Below are positions 1 to 8,336 of a DNA stretch of 64,000 nt, piece by piece; position 1 is the first letter of the stretch; the number at the start of each line of letters is the position of its first letter. The notes beneath the pieces were generated by a model. It was not told the origin of the DNA, did not search any database, and saw only the letters and a program-made list of their open reading frames with translations. This stretch comes from Leptospira sp. Its GTDB lineage: Bacteria > Spirochaetota > Leptospiria > Leptospirales > Leptospiraceae. The DNA lies in contig JAACWH010000022.1 of the NCBI GenBank assembly GCA_009991425.1, positions 18,741 through 82,740 of the forward strand, given 5' to 3'. The translations under genes were made by a program, and so were the position numbers.

Positions 1-1
1 T

Positions 2-430
2 GATCGATTGGGTGAGAATCCTAAGCACTTAAAAGTTAGAGAGCTACAGAAACCTAAGCCTATCGTTCTGCAAAAACCTAAAACATTAGAAGTAAAGAAA
101 TTGGTAGGTGTGGATGTATTCATTGATGAATATAACAATCGTGATCCAGAGACACTAGGAAAGAAGATGGATGCAATGAAAAATTCCAGCCTTAATCTAA
201 AGTTGATTACTAATCGAGGAGTGAAAGTTTATCCAGATGGACAACCTGAAACATTCTTAACCGATCATTTTCGATGTAGATTCGTTTCCAATGAGGGAAA
301 GGATGTTTCTCATAAGGATGTAATCGATCTACTCGCAACTTTCAATTCTGAAAATTTAGAAGTGATTAAGACAGAAAATCTCTATACCTTTGATGGCAAG
401 ATAGGTTATTCCTTAGGTCAGGGAGAATGA
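2..430 (+). CDS. icd: NADP-dependent isocitrate dehydrogenase, C-terminal part (5' end outside window)
   Basis: The reading frame is open from the left edge, so this is the 3' end of a longer gene; the TTG at position 8 is an internal leucine, not a start. About 140 residues remain. The segment KLVGVDVFIDE, then LKLITNRGVKVYPDG and TDHFRCRFV, resembles the extra C-terminal domain of the Thermus/Rickettsia-type isocitrate dehydrogenases, which convert isocitrate to 2-oxoglutarate in the TCA cycle. That domain is absent from the E. coli enzyme. The catalytic core lies upstream and cannot be inspected. The assignment is from motif memory; another protein carrying this domain is possible but less likely. 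Confidence 0.7.
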   Translation, partial: DRLGENPKHLKVRELQKPKPIVLQKPKTLEVKKLVGVDVFIDEYNNRDPETLGKKMDAMKNSSLNLKLITNRGVKVYPDGQPETFLTDHFRCRFVSNEGKDVSHKDVIDLLATFNSENLEVIKTENLYTFDGKIGYSLGQGE

Positions 431-445
431 AACGAGCATAAGACG

Positions 446-491
446 ATAGATTCTATTGTATTTAATGTAATTTTAATTCAATAGAATCTAT
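446..491 (+). terminator. AT-rich inverted repeat after icd
   Basis: A perfect 13-bp inverted repeat (ATAGATTCTATTG at 446-458, its complement at 479-491) with a 20-nt spacer begins 15 bp after the icd stop codon. The stem is AT-rich and the following TGTTCTTTGC is a poor U tract, so termination is plausible by position rather than proven. Confidence 0.35.
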
Positions 492-511
492 TGTTCTTTG
501 CTATAGTAAAT

Positions 512-531
512 CTTACCTTACCTTACCTTAC
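512..531. repeat. Four tandem CTTAC units
   Basis: Four perfect head-to-tail copies of the 5-mer CTTAC lie between icd and the ABC permease gene. They are flanked by AATCTTA and TAAGATT, which could pair. It is a simple-sequence tract that can change length by slippage; no gene reads through it. Confidence 0.7.
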
Positions 532-581
532 TTTAAGATTGTGAACTATTCTATTCTAAATATCTTAAAGAAATGATTGGT

Positions 582-1343
582 TTATTTTTTAAATCTGTAA
601 CCTGTTTTAGAAATCCATCTTAAAGTAAGTATACAAGCTGCTAGAAAACCACAAATAGTAAGTAAACTAATCTCAATGCTTACATCAGAGATCTCGTAAA
701 AACTCCAACGAAAACCACTGACTAAATAAAGAACAGGATTGAAAAGACTAATAGTCTTCCAAAAAGGAGGAAGCATATGAATTGAGTAGAAACTTCCACC
801 TAGAAATACCAAAGGTGTTATAATAAGCATCGGAATGAGTTGTAGCTTCTCAAATCCATCCGCCCAAATACCAATTAGAAATCCAAATAGACTAAAGCTA
901 ATACAAGTTAGAATTAAGAGAAGTATCATTAAGATGGGATGTTCTATATGGATAGGAACAAATAGTGATGCTGTAGCAAGCATGAGTATTCCTAAGATTA
1001 ATGATTTGGTTGCAGCAGCTCCTACAAATCCGACTACTATTTCAAGCATGGAAATTGGTGCTGCTAGAATCTCATACATGGTTCCAGTGAATTTCGGAAA
1101 ATAAATTCCAAAGGAAGCATTTGAAATACTTTCTGTTAGTAGAGAAAGCATGATGAGTCCTGGAACGATAAATGATCCATAATTAATTCCGCTTACTTCT
1201 TGGATTCTGGATCCAATAGCTGAACCGAATACCACAAAATACAAAGAAGTTGAGATGACAGGGGAGGCAATACTTTGGATTAAGGTTCTTCCTGTTCTTG
1301 CCATTTCAAAATTGTAAATTGATTTTATTGCTTGAAAATTCAT
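582..1343 (-). CDS. ABC-2 type transporter permease
   Basis: A 253-residue hydrophobic protein with about six membrane segments, typical in length for ABC-2 permeases (NodJ/DrrB type). A cytoplasmic N-terminus ([19 protein letters not shown]) precedes the first segment, and the C-terminal third has the usual [20 protein letters not shown] region with [12 protein letters not shown]. It should form the membrane channel of an exporter with the ATPase encoded immediately upstream, whose stop overlaps this start by 4 bp, implying coupled translation. The exported substrate cannot be told; such pairs export drugs, polysaccharides or other lipophilic compounds. Confidence 0.88.
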   Translation of the reverse strand: MNFQAIKSIYNFEMARTGRTLIQSIASPVISTSLYFVVFGSAIGSRIQEVSGINYGSFIVPGLIMLSLLTESISNASFGIYFPKFTGTMYEILAAPISMLEIVVGFVGAAATKSLILGILMLATASLFVPIHIEHPILMILLLILTCISFSLFGFLIGIWADGFEKLQLIPMLIITPLVFLGGSFYSIHMLPPFWKTISLFNPVLYLVSGFRWSFYEISDVSIEISLLTICGFLAACILTLRWISKTGYRFKK

Positions 1344-2284
1344 TTTGATTCCTTAATGAGTTCCACAAAGATTTCTTCTAGAGAACTTTGCTTAGTATGT
1401 AAGTCTTTATAATTGATTTTCGCCTTTTTAAGATCATCTAATAAATTCGCTATGCCTTTATCAGAACTTTGGCTATTGAAATTGTATCGAAGTTGATTCC
1501 CATCTTGCGAGATTTCTAATTTATGTTTACTAAGACTTGTTGGGATAGATTTAATTGGTTTCTTTAATTCAAGTAGTAATTCCTTTTTCCCTAACTTCTT
1601 CATTAGGCTATCCTTGTTCTCAATTAGGATTAATTCGCCCCGAGTCATGATTGCAATTCTATCTGCAATCTCTTCTGCTTCTTCAATATAATGAGTTGTA
1701 AGGATTATAGTGACGCCTTTTTCTCTAAGCTCACTTACGATTCGCCACATATCTTTACGAAGTTCTACATCAACTCCTGCTGTAGGCTCATCTAAAAATA
1801 AGATCGATGGCTCATGAGAGAGAGCTTTTGCAATGAGAACTCTTCGCTTCATCCCACCTGAGAGAGTCATAACTTTTTGATCTTTCTTATCCCATAGAGA
1901 TAGAGATTTTAAAATAGATTCCAAATATTCTTTGTTAGGTTTCTTGCCATACAATCCCCTTGTAAATTGTAAGGTAGACCAGACAGATTCAAATTCATGT
2001 ACATGCAATTCTTGTGGAACGATTCCTATCTTTGATCGGGTAATCCTAAATTTGTCAATGATACTATCTCCATCCACAAGTACTTCTCCCGTACTCTTAG
2101 ATACGATTCCGCAGATTATAGAAATCAATGTAGTCTTACCTGCACCATTTGGTCCAAGTATTGCCACTATTTCTCCTCGTTTAATTTGGAGGTTAATATT
2201 AATCAATGCCTTAAACCCGTTCTCGTAGCTTTTGCTTACATTTCGAATAGTTAAGATTGCATTACTGATTAGATTAGAACTCAT
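1340..2284 (-). CDS. ABC transporter ATP-binding protein
   Basis: ATPase subunit for the permease encoded downstream. Walker A (GPNGAGKT), signature (LSGGMKRR), Walker B (ILFLDEP) and the switch histidine ([12 protein letters not shown]) are all present. After the 220-residue nucleotide-binding domain comes a C-terminal extension of about 90 residues, as in DrrA/CcmA-like exporters. I start at the ATG at 2284 ([16 protein letters not shown]); the frame is open to a TTG at 2311, which would add nine residues. Neither start has a convincing Shine-Dalgarno. Substrate unknown. Confidence 0.9.
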   Translation of the reverse strand: MSSNLISNAILTIRNVSKSYENGFKALININLQIKRGEIVAILGPNGAGKTTLISIICGIVSKSTGEVLVDGDSIIDKFRITRSKIGIVPQELHVHEFESVWSTLQFTRGLYGKKPNKEYLESILKSLSLWDKKDQKVMTLSGGMKRRVLIAKALSHEPSILFLDEPTAGVDVELRKDMWRIVSELREKGVTIILTTHYIEEAEEIADRIAIMTRGELILIENKDSLMKKLGKKELLLELKKPIKSIPTSLSKHKLEISQDGNQLRYNFNSQSSDKGIANLLDDLKKAKINYKDLHTKQSSLEEIFVELIKESK

Positions 2285-2597
2285 ATGGGAAGTAAAAAAA
2301 AGATTCAGCAATTTGTCAAGGTATGAGATATTTTTCCGTCAATTTGAATCTTTAAATTAGAGATATTTCCAAATTTTGAGCCTATCTTTACTGTAGATAT
2401 AATATGTTACATAAAATAATCAAAGGTCAATTTATTAATTCTTTGAAAAAATTAGATTCTTTATTGGATAATCTAAAGGGAGAAACTATGTCTAAAAAAA
2501 TTGACGAAGGGAATCATTAAATAATTTTTATTTCATATAACAACAGTTTATTCAATTTTTAGGCACAATAGGAATGCGCTAGGGAAGTCGGATTATT
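2285..2597. other. Intergenic gap, promoter region of the ABC exporter
   Basis: AT-rich gap between the histidine-kinase stop and the ABC ATPase start, both on the minus strand. It must hold the promoter of the exporter operon, but no clear -35/-10 pair stands out. A 38-codon plus-strand frame (2404-2520) has no ribosome binding site at its first ATG and is not called as a gene. Confidence 0.5.
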
Positions 2598-3941
2598 TCA
2601 TGTTATAGGATGATTCCAAGTGAATCGAATTTTTTTAAGATTTTGCCATACTTCTAAGCTTCCGCCCATTCTCTCTGCTGAACTTCTGGAAAGTGCTAAA
2701 CCTAGACCTAATCCTTCTTTATTTTGAAGAGATTCTTCATTCTCTCCCCTAACAAAAGGAAGAAACAATTTTTCTGTATTAAGAATATTTTCATAAATAC
2801 CATTTTCAATTGAAAAACTTATTATATTCCCAATAATTTTTAACTCGATTATAATCTCATCTTTGGGATTTCCATATAGCAATGAATTATCGATTAAATT
2901 TTTAAAGATGGACTCTGACCATACTGGATCTAGAAAAGCGGATGTATTTTGTTCGATTGATTTAGTAAGTTTAATATTTTTATCCTGAATATATTCATTT
3001 CTATCAGTGAGAATTTTATTTAATAAAGTGTTTAAATTTGTATCCTGGTAACTTCCTTCTTGGCTATTCAATTTGGAAAGTTGTAGAACCGCACCAACTA
3101 GCTCATCTATTCGTTCAATTTCATGAGTCAGTTCTTTTTTACGTTTCAAAATTCCTGTATTAGTTTCTTCGCTTTCATCGGAAAGTAATTCCAATATCAC
3201 TCTCATCCGAGCAATAGGAGAACGAAGTTCATGGGAAACATGTGCATTTACATCCTTAGAGTTTTGGAGTGCTCTTTCTATTTGATTCGCCATTAGGTTG
3301 ATGGTTTCAGCAACACTTGCTAATTCATCTTTCGAATAAATTTTGGCTCTTCTGTTTAAATTTCCCTGAGCGATTTCCAATGCCGTATTCTTAATTTCTG
3401 TTAAAGGCTTCCCAATCAAATAGTTCAAGGGAAGAAATAAAATAATAAACCCTAATAGAAGGGCTAATACTATTCCAAGAATAAGATGTGGACCTCCTCT
3501 ATCAGGTTTTGGAATAGAAATAACTACTATAAGGCCTTCTTCTAATAAATTAATTTTCGCTAACCATGAATGTTCGCTTTTGCTAAATTGACTATTCTCA
3601 ATTTTTATAAAATGGTTTCCTACTATCTTAGGGATATCTTCTTTGGAATTACTTCCTAAAATTGTTTCTGTTGAATCTAAGATCCAAACCTTCCCACCAA
3701 TCCATCGTCCGATTCTTTCAGAACTAAGCTGCGCTGCTTTGACTCTATTTGATTCCCAATTATCGTTTTGTAAATTATTTATCACCAACTCAGAAAGTGA
3801 TTTTACTCGATCAGAAAGAAAAGATTCCCATTGAGCTTTTTCATTCATTTCATTCATATGAAATAGTAAAGTAACCATAATCGCTATTGCAAAAAGTAGT
3901 GTTAGGCAAAAAGCGATATATAATTTTAAATAAAGTCTCAT
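2598..3941 (-). CDS. Sensor histidine kinase, CpxA-like
   Basis: A 447-residue membrane sensor. There is a membrane segment at about 8-30, an extracytoplasmic sensor domain to about 150, a second membrane segment (GIVLALLLGFIILFLPLNYL), a HAMP linker, a phosphoacceptor H box (HVSHELRSPIARM, near residue 235) and an ATPase domain with N box (NLIDNSLLYG) and a strong G2 box (GLGLGLALS). The G1 box is unusual: ENGIYEN stands where DxGxGI is normal, so nucleotide binding may be altered. The stop-start overlap of 4 bp with the upstream response regulator marks them as a pair. The divergent CpxP-like gene suggests envelope stress sensing; this is inference from layout. Confidence 0.92.
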   Translation of the reverse strand: MRLYLKLYIAFCLTLLFAIAIMVTLLFHMNEMNEKAQWESFLSDRVKSLSELVINNLQNDNWESNRVKAAQLSSERIGRWIGGKVWILDSTETILGSNSKEDIPKIVGNHFIKIENSQFSKSEHSWLAKINLLEEGLIVVISIPKPDRGGPHLILGIVLALLLGFIILFLPLNYLIGKPLTEIKNTALEIAQGNLNRRAKIYSKDELASVAETINLMANQIERALQNSKDVNAHVSHELRSPIARMRVILELLSDESEETNTGILKRKKELTHEIERIDELVGAVLQLSKLNSQEGSYQDTNLNTLLNKILTDRNEYIQDKNIKLTKSIEQNTSAFLDPVWSESIFKNLIDNSLLYGNPKDEIIIELKIIGNIISFSIENGIYENILNTEKLFLPFVRGENEESLQNKEGLGLGLALSRSSAERMGGSLEVWQNLKKIRFTWNHPIT

Positions 3942-4645
3942 GATTTTATATCTCGTATAAATCTGTAACCCTTACCCCAGATAGTTTGGATGCGGTTACC
4001 TCCTGCTCCGATTTCGTCCATCTTATTCCGAAGCTTAGATACGTGAACATCTATGCTTCGCTCAAACCCCATAAAGTCTCTACCTTTCGTTATATTCATG
4101 ATTTCATCTCTTGTGAAAATTTTATCACAATCAGTTGTGAGCACATAAAAAATATCTGCTTCTGCTGAAGATAATTCCACTTCTTTAGTTTGGAATTTTA
4201 GAGTTCGAATTATACGATCAAAGTATAGTTCACCAATTGAGATTTGAGAACTGGACTTATCATTATCTGAGCTATTGGAATTGTATCTTCTAAGTATAGC
4301 ACGAATACGTGCATCCAGTTCTCTTGGATTAAAAGGTTTCGGAAGATAATCATCAGAACCCAGTTCAAGTCCAACAATACGGTCAGAATCATCGCCTCTA
4401 GCTGTAAGAATTAAGATTGGAATATTATTACTAGTTCGAATTTCTTTTAATACTTCCAAGCCAGATTTATTTGGAAGCATAATATCTAAAACTATGAGCT
4501 CAGGTTGGACAGATTGTATCTTTTCATCTACATCAGAGCCTATAAAATGACTATATACTTTATACTCTCGATTTTCAAGATACTGTTTAAGTAGATCTTG
4601 TAATTTTACATCATCATCGATAACGAGGATTTTCATTTCAGACAT
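3938..4645 (-). CDS. OmpR-family response regulator, CpxR-like
   Basis: A 235-residue regulator. The receiver domain has the acidic pair DDD near residues 9-11, the phosphoacceptor Asp in LIVLDIMLPNKSGL (about residue 53) and the conserved LPKPFNPREL lysine. The winged-helix DNA-binding half is at about 135-232 (RSIDVHVSKLRNKM, TIWGKGYRF). It is first in the operon with the sensor kinase. The 188-bp region shared with the divergent CpxP-like gene holds direct repeats matching the E. coli CpxR box, so this protein probably controls that promoter and its own. Confidence 0.93.
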   Translation of the reverse strand: MSEMKILVIDDDVKLQDLLKQYLENREYKVYSHFIGSDVDEKIQSVQPELIVLDIMLPNKSGLEVLKEIRTSNNIPILILTARGDDSDRIVGLELGSDDYLPKPFNPRELDARIRAILRRYNSNSSDNDKSSSQISIGELYFDRIIRTLKFQTKEVELSSAEADIFYVLTTDCDKIFTRDEIMNITKGRDFMGFERSIDVHVSKLRNKMDEIGAGGNRIQTIWGKGYRFIRDIKS

Positions 4646-4715
4646 AGCTTAATCATAAGTTCAAGCAAGAAATGACAAGGACTTAAAGATATATTATAAT
4701 GAATTAGCTATCAAT

Positions 4716-4772
4716 TTTACAAATTTTTACAATTAATAGATAGATTGTAAAGTTCTGCTTACAAAGTTTTAC
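4716..4772. promoter_or_regulatory. Two CpxR-box-like direct repeats between regulator and CpxP-like gene
   Basis: TTTAC-AAATT-TTTAC at 4716-4730 reads on the minus strand as GTAAA-N5-GTAAA, the textbook CpxR binding pattern. A second near-copy, CTTAC-AAAGT-TTTAC, is at 4758-4772, starting exactly 42 bp (four helical turns) further on. A lone GTAAA in the other orientation lies at 4747-4751. The sites are 62-118 bp from the CpxP-like start codon, suitable for activation. Binding is inferred from pattern and layout. Confidence 0.6.
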
Positions 4773-4833
4773 ATGAAGAACAAGATTACAGCCTTAAAAT
4801 AGATTATTATAGATCTATTAAAGGAGGGTTCTA

Positions 4834-5289
4834 ATGAGAGCCAAAAAAATTTTTAAATTCGCTACCTTCTTACTTTTTGGAGTGTTGACTCTAGGTGCAT
4901 TCTCGCATTGCAGACCTAAATGGAATAGGGACCATAGTGAGAAAATTCTAAGTCACATGGATAGAAAAGTTTCTAAATTAGATTTGGATGAAGCGCAAAA
5001 TGTGAAGTACCAATCCATCCGATCAAGGATACAAGCTGATCTAAAGATAGGTCATCAAGAAAGAATGAAAAGCATTGGTAGAATCAAATCAGAATTTCTA
5101 AAAGACAATCCTGATGTGAATACACTTAGTACGCAGATCAAAGAAGATCTTACTAAGAAGGATAATCTTATGTTCAAAGCACCTGAGTATTTTGCAGAGA
5201 TATATGCCATACTCAATGCAGATCAGAAGAAAGAAGTCAGAGATTGGGTGAATGATAAACTTGAAGATTTCGAACCAACAACTAACTAA
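4834..5289 (+). CDS. Spy/CpxP-like periplasmic lipoprotein
   Basis: A 151-residue lipoprotein with signal peptide and lipobox (LGAFSHC, Cys about residue 26). The mature part is all-helical and charged, with two weak LTxxQ-type motifs (LDLDEAQ and LNADQKKEV) spaced as in Spy/CpxP, chaperone-like periplasmic proteins of about 150 residues that damp the Cpx sensor or protect proteins during envelope stress. A strong ribosome binding site (AAAGGAGG) precedes the ATG. It diverges from the regulator-sensor operon, the same arrangement as cpxP-cpxRA of enterobacteria. Sequence similarity is low, so the family call is moderate. Confidence 0.72.
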   Translation: MRAKKIFKFATFLLFGVLTLGAFSHCRPKWNRDHSEKILSHMDRKVSKLDLDEAQNVKYQSIRSRIQADLKIGHQERMKSIGRIKSEFLKDNPDVNTLSTQIKEDLTKKDNLMFKAPEYFAEIYAILNADQKKEVRDWVNDKLEDFEPTTN

Positions 5290-5376
5290 TGGGAGTTATC
5301 GAATAAGATAAAATTCATTTGGAAAATAAATATCTAAATAATTATTAACATATTTTATTTATTTATTTATCTTTAG

Positions 5377-5409
5377 TCCCAAGGAGGAATACTTTTTCCT
5401 TGGGATTTT
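5377..5409 (+). terminator. Rho-independent terminator after CpxP-like gene
   Basis: Perfect 9-bp arms (TCCCAAGGA at 5377-5385, TCCTTGGGA at 5397-5405) around an 11-nt loop, followed by TTTTC. It lies about 90 bp after the plus-strand gene and faces the end of the minus-strand aldehyde dehydrogenase operon. Confidence 0.8.
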
Positions 5410-5436
5410 CTAACTTATTTAAATACTATTTTTGTT

Positions 5437-6909
5437 TTATAAATTACTTTTTTTTATAACTAATGTCTTACGCTCGCAGAAATCTTCCATTGCATAACGA
5501 ACTCCTTCTCTTCCGATGCCAGATTCTTTCATCCCACCGTAAGGCATATGATCTGCTCGAAATGTAGGAACTTCATTAATAATCACACCACCAACTTCCA
5601 GTTCATCGAAGCATCTTTGGATATTACCTATATGATTTGTGAATACTCCTGCGTGCAATCCGTATTTAGAGTCATTGACTTTGTCTATTGCGGATTGGAG
5701 GTTTGCAACTTTTTCTAGAATAGCTACAGGGCCGAAGGCCTCTTCTTGGGATAGCTTGCAGTCACTTGGTACATTTTCAAGTAGGCATGCATTTAACACT
5801 CCTCCTGTAAAATCTCCACCAACCAAAACTTTTGCTCCCGCATTTTTAGCTTCATCTATCCAAGAGAGAATTCTTTCTTTAGATTTCGCATCTATCAGCG
5901 GACCTACTATCACGGATTTGTCTTTTGGATCTCCAGATTTTATTTTAGTAAATTCAGAAATTAATTTCTCTTTAAACTCATCGTATATATCAGCTACTGC
6001 AAAAATTCTTTGAACAGAGATGCAAGATTGACCAGCATAAGCAGTCGCTCCAAAAGCAGATCTCGCTGCGGCTAGATTTAAATCGGCATCAGATGCTAGT
6101 ATCACTCCAGCATTTCCACCTAATTCTAATAAAACTTTCTTTTTGTTTCCGATTTCTTGTAATTTCCATCCTACGGATGGTGAGCCTGTGAAACTAATAA
6201 TGGATATGCGAGAGTCTTTGCTGAGTAAACTTGCATTTTCATTGCTTGCGAATAGCACTTGTAATGCTGAACTAGGGATGAGATCGTCTTCTTTTCCGAA
6301 TTCATCATTCACATCAAGACAGGCTTCTTCAAATATCTTGGCAAGAAGAAATGCCGCTCCAGGAGCTTGGGGAGCTGGTTTCAAAATTATAGGCGCACCC
6401 ACAGCAAGAGCAGGGGCGACTTTATGTGCCACTAAATTCAATGGAAAGTTAAATGGTGTTATAGCAAGAATGATGCCCTTGGGAAAGAATTCTATTCTTG
6501 CTGTTGCAAAGGCTCTTCCTCCAGCATCCACATCCATAGCATAGGTCTCACCGACAAATTTGGTCGCTTCTTCCGAAGCAGTCTGAAAGGTAGCAAGACA
6601 TCTTGTAACTTCTCCATCAGCAAGTGTATGAGGCTTTCCTGCTTCAGAAATGATGATATCTATATATTCTTGTTTTCTAGCTTGGATTTTATGTTGCATA
6701 GCAGCAAGCAGCCTTGCTCGAATAAAACGAGAACTTTTCTCGAATGGTTTCTTAGCCTGGGCAGCTGCTTGAAGCGTACTTTCGATTTCTTCAGGTGAAG
6801 CAATACCGTATTCATTTAAGCTCTTTCCATCATATGGATTGTTTACTCGGTGAGATTCTTTTGATTCTATCCATTTACCACCAATCCATTGTTTTATGGT
6901 TTTACTCAT
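5437..6909 (-). CDS. NAD(P)-dependent aldehyde dehydrogenase (candidate succinate-semialdehyde dehydrogenase)
   Basis: A 490-residue aldehyde dehydrogenase, full length for the superfamily. It has the NAD-binding stretch (AITPFNFPLNLVAHKVAPAL, Lys in ILKPAPQAPG), the SFTGSPSVG Rossmann turn, general-base Glu in LLELGGNAG and catalytic Cys in AGQSCISVQR. The C-terminal MPYGGMKESGIGREG motif is typical of the lactaldehyde/succinate-semialdehyde branch. It is last in a three-gene operon: its start overlaps the aminotransferase stop by 4 bp. In a polyamine-to-GABA pathway it would oxidise succinate semialdehyde to succinate. Substrate is inferred from neighbours; other aldehydes are possible. Confidence 0.88.
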   Translation of the reverse strand: MSKTIKQWIGGKWIESKESHRVNNPYDGKSLNEYGIASPEEIESTLQAAAQAKKPFEKSSRFIRARLLAAMQHKIQARKQEYIDIIISEAGKPHTLADGEVTRCLATFQTASEEATKFVGETYAMDVDAGGRAFATARIEFFPKGIILAITPFNFPLNLVAHKVAPALAVGAPIILKPAPQAPGAAFLLAKIFEEACLDVNDEFGKEDDLIPSSALQVLFASNENASLLSKDSRISIISFTGSPSVGWKLQEIGNKKKVLLELGGNAGVILASDADLNLAAARSAFGATAYAGQSCISVQRIFAVADIYDEFKEKLISEFTKIKSGDPKDKSVIVGPLIDAKSKERILSWIDEAKNAGAKVLVGGDFTGGVLNACLLENVPSDCKLSQEEAFGPVAILEKVANLQSAIDKVNDSKYGLHAGVFTNHIGNIQRCFDELEVGGVIINEVPTFRADHMPYGGMKESGIGREGVRYAMEDFCERKTLVIKKSNL

Positions 6910-8324
6910 AAGCTTGCTTCAATCCCTTTTTCAATTACATTCAGACCCTCTTCCAATTCTTCTTCGGATATAGTTAAAGGAACGAGTATTCTAATCACAT
7001 TTCCAAAGGTTCCAGCCGTGATTGAAATAAGGCCATTCTCATAGCAGTATTTGGCTACTTTAGAAGCTAATTCCTTGTTAGGTTCCTTAGTGTTATTATC
7101 TTTTACGAACTCCAAGGCTTGCATGGGACCAAGCCCTCTGACATCTCCCACTTGTGAATAGGATTTCTTCCAGGAGTCTAATCGTTTGGCAATTATTTTG
7201 CCAATGTGTTCTGAGTGGGAAAGAAGTGCTCCCTTATCTTTTTCAAAAAGCTCAAAGACGGCTAGCGCCGCAGCACAGGCTACGGGATTGCCGCAATAGG
7301 TTCCTCCGATTCCACCTTCGGGTGGAGCATCCATGATTTCCGCCTTGCCAGTAACGGCTGCTATAGGCATACCGCCACCGAGTCCTTTTGCCAGGGTCAT
7401 GAGATCGGGAACTATACCATAGTGATCCACAGCAAACATTTTGCCAGTTCTACCAAAACCTGATTGGATCTCATCTAGTATGAGAAGGATTCCATGATCG
7501 TCACAGAATTTCCGGAGGGATTTCATATAGCCTATGGGGACAGGAATAAATCCCCCTTCTCCTAGCACGGGCTCAATGATAACGGCGGCTACATTTTCAG
7601 CTCCAATTTGACCTTGGATCATATTCACAAAAGATTGAAAGCAAGGTTCACATTTGGATTCCAAATCGGATCTGAAGGTTTCTGTTTGCTTCGTGCTTGA
7701 AATGGCTTTGGAATTCGAGTTTGAATTCGTATTCGATGCGGAGCAGTTCCCATTGCAGGTTGGACAACGGTATTGGTAAGGGAATTGAGCACGGTAGACT
7801 TCAGGATTGAAGGGTGCAAAAGTATGTTTGTAGAATTTTACTTTGGAAGTAAGACTCATCGCCATATAGGTTCTTCCATGATATGCATGGTCGAAGCAAA
7901 CTATAGCTTGTCTTTTTGTATAAGATCTTGCAATCTTGATCGCATTTTCTACAGCCTCTGCACCACTATTGCAGAGGAAAGTTTTCTTTGCAAAATCTCC
8001 TGGCACTGCTTCATTGATTTTTTTAGAAAGATTAATATAACCATCGTAAGCAAGAACATTTATACTGGAGTGGATATTTTTAGTTGCCTGCTCTTGGATA
8101 GCGGCTACAACTTCGGGAGCCGTATGACCAACGTTAACGACTCCTATTCCCGAGGCAAAATCTAGCATCTGGTTTCCATCTACGTCCCAAACTTTTGCAC
8201 CGTGGGCTTTTTCTATGAAGATGGGTGTACTATGGAAAGGACCTCTTGCTACATGCTTCTTTCTTTCTTCCATCAATGAGATAGATTTAGGTCCTGGAAT
8301 TTTTGTTTTGAGATTGATATGCAT
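6906..8324 (-). CDS. gabT: Class III aminotransferase, GABA aminotransferase-like, with Cys-rich insertion
   Basis: A PLP-dependent omega-aminotransferase of 472 residues. Family marks: GAEAVENAIKIAR, AYHGRTYMAMSLTSK, LILDEIQSGFGRTGKMFA and the PLP lysine in LMTLAKGLGGGMPIAAV. It should move an amino group from GABA or a diamine to 2-oxoglutarate. Odd feature: around residues 182-235 there is an insertion with CPTCNGNC, a Ser/Asn-rich low-complexity linker and CEPC, i.e. paired cysteines that could bind zinc or an iron-sulfur centre; most bacterial GabT proteins lack it. It lies 12 bp downstream of the second aldehyde dehydrogenase and overlaps the next gene by 4 bp. The exact donor is uncertain (GABA, putrescine or another omega-amine). 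Confidence 0.86.
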   Translation of the reverse strand: MHINLKTKIPGPKSISLMEERKKHVARGPFHSTPIFIEKAHGAKVWDVDGNQMLDFASGIGVVNVGHTAPEVVAAIQEQATKNIHSSINVLAYDGYINLSKKINEAVPGDFAKKTFLCNSGAEAVENAIKIARSYTKRQAIVCFDHAYHGRTYMAMSLTSKVKFYKHTFAPFNPEVYRAQFPYQYRCPTCNGNCSASNTNSNSNSKAISSTKQTETFRSDLESKCEPCFQSFVNMIQGQIGAENVAAVIIEPVLGEGGFIPVPIGYMKSLRKFCDDHGILLILDEIQSGFGRTGKMFAVDHYGIVPDLMTLAKGLGGGMPIAAVTGKAEIMDAPPEGGIGGTYCGNPVACAAALAVFELFEKDKGALLSHSEHIGKIIAKRLDSWKKSYSQVGDVRGLGPMQALEFVKDNNTKEPNKELASKVAKYCYENGLISITAGTFGNVIRILVPLTISEEELEEGLNVIEKGIEASL

Positions 8325-8336
8325 AAGTCGGAGCTC

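Noticed and set aside
2285..2311. TTG at 2311 as start of the ABC ATPase.
   Set aside because: The nine added residues are not typical for the family and the ATG at 2284 directly precedes the conserved domain.
2404..2520. A 38-codon plus-strand frame in the gap between kinase and ABC genes.
   Set aside because: No ribosome binding site at its first ATG, no recognisable sequence, and it overlaps the expected promoter region of the ABC operon.
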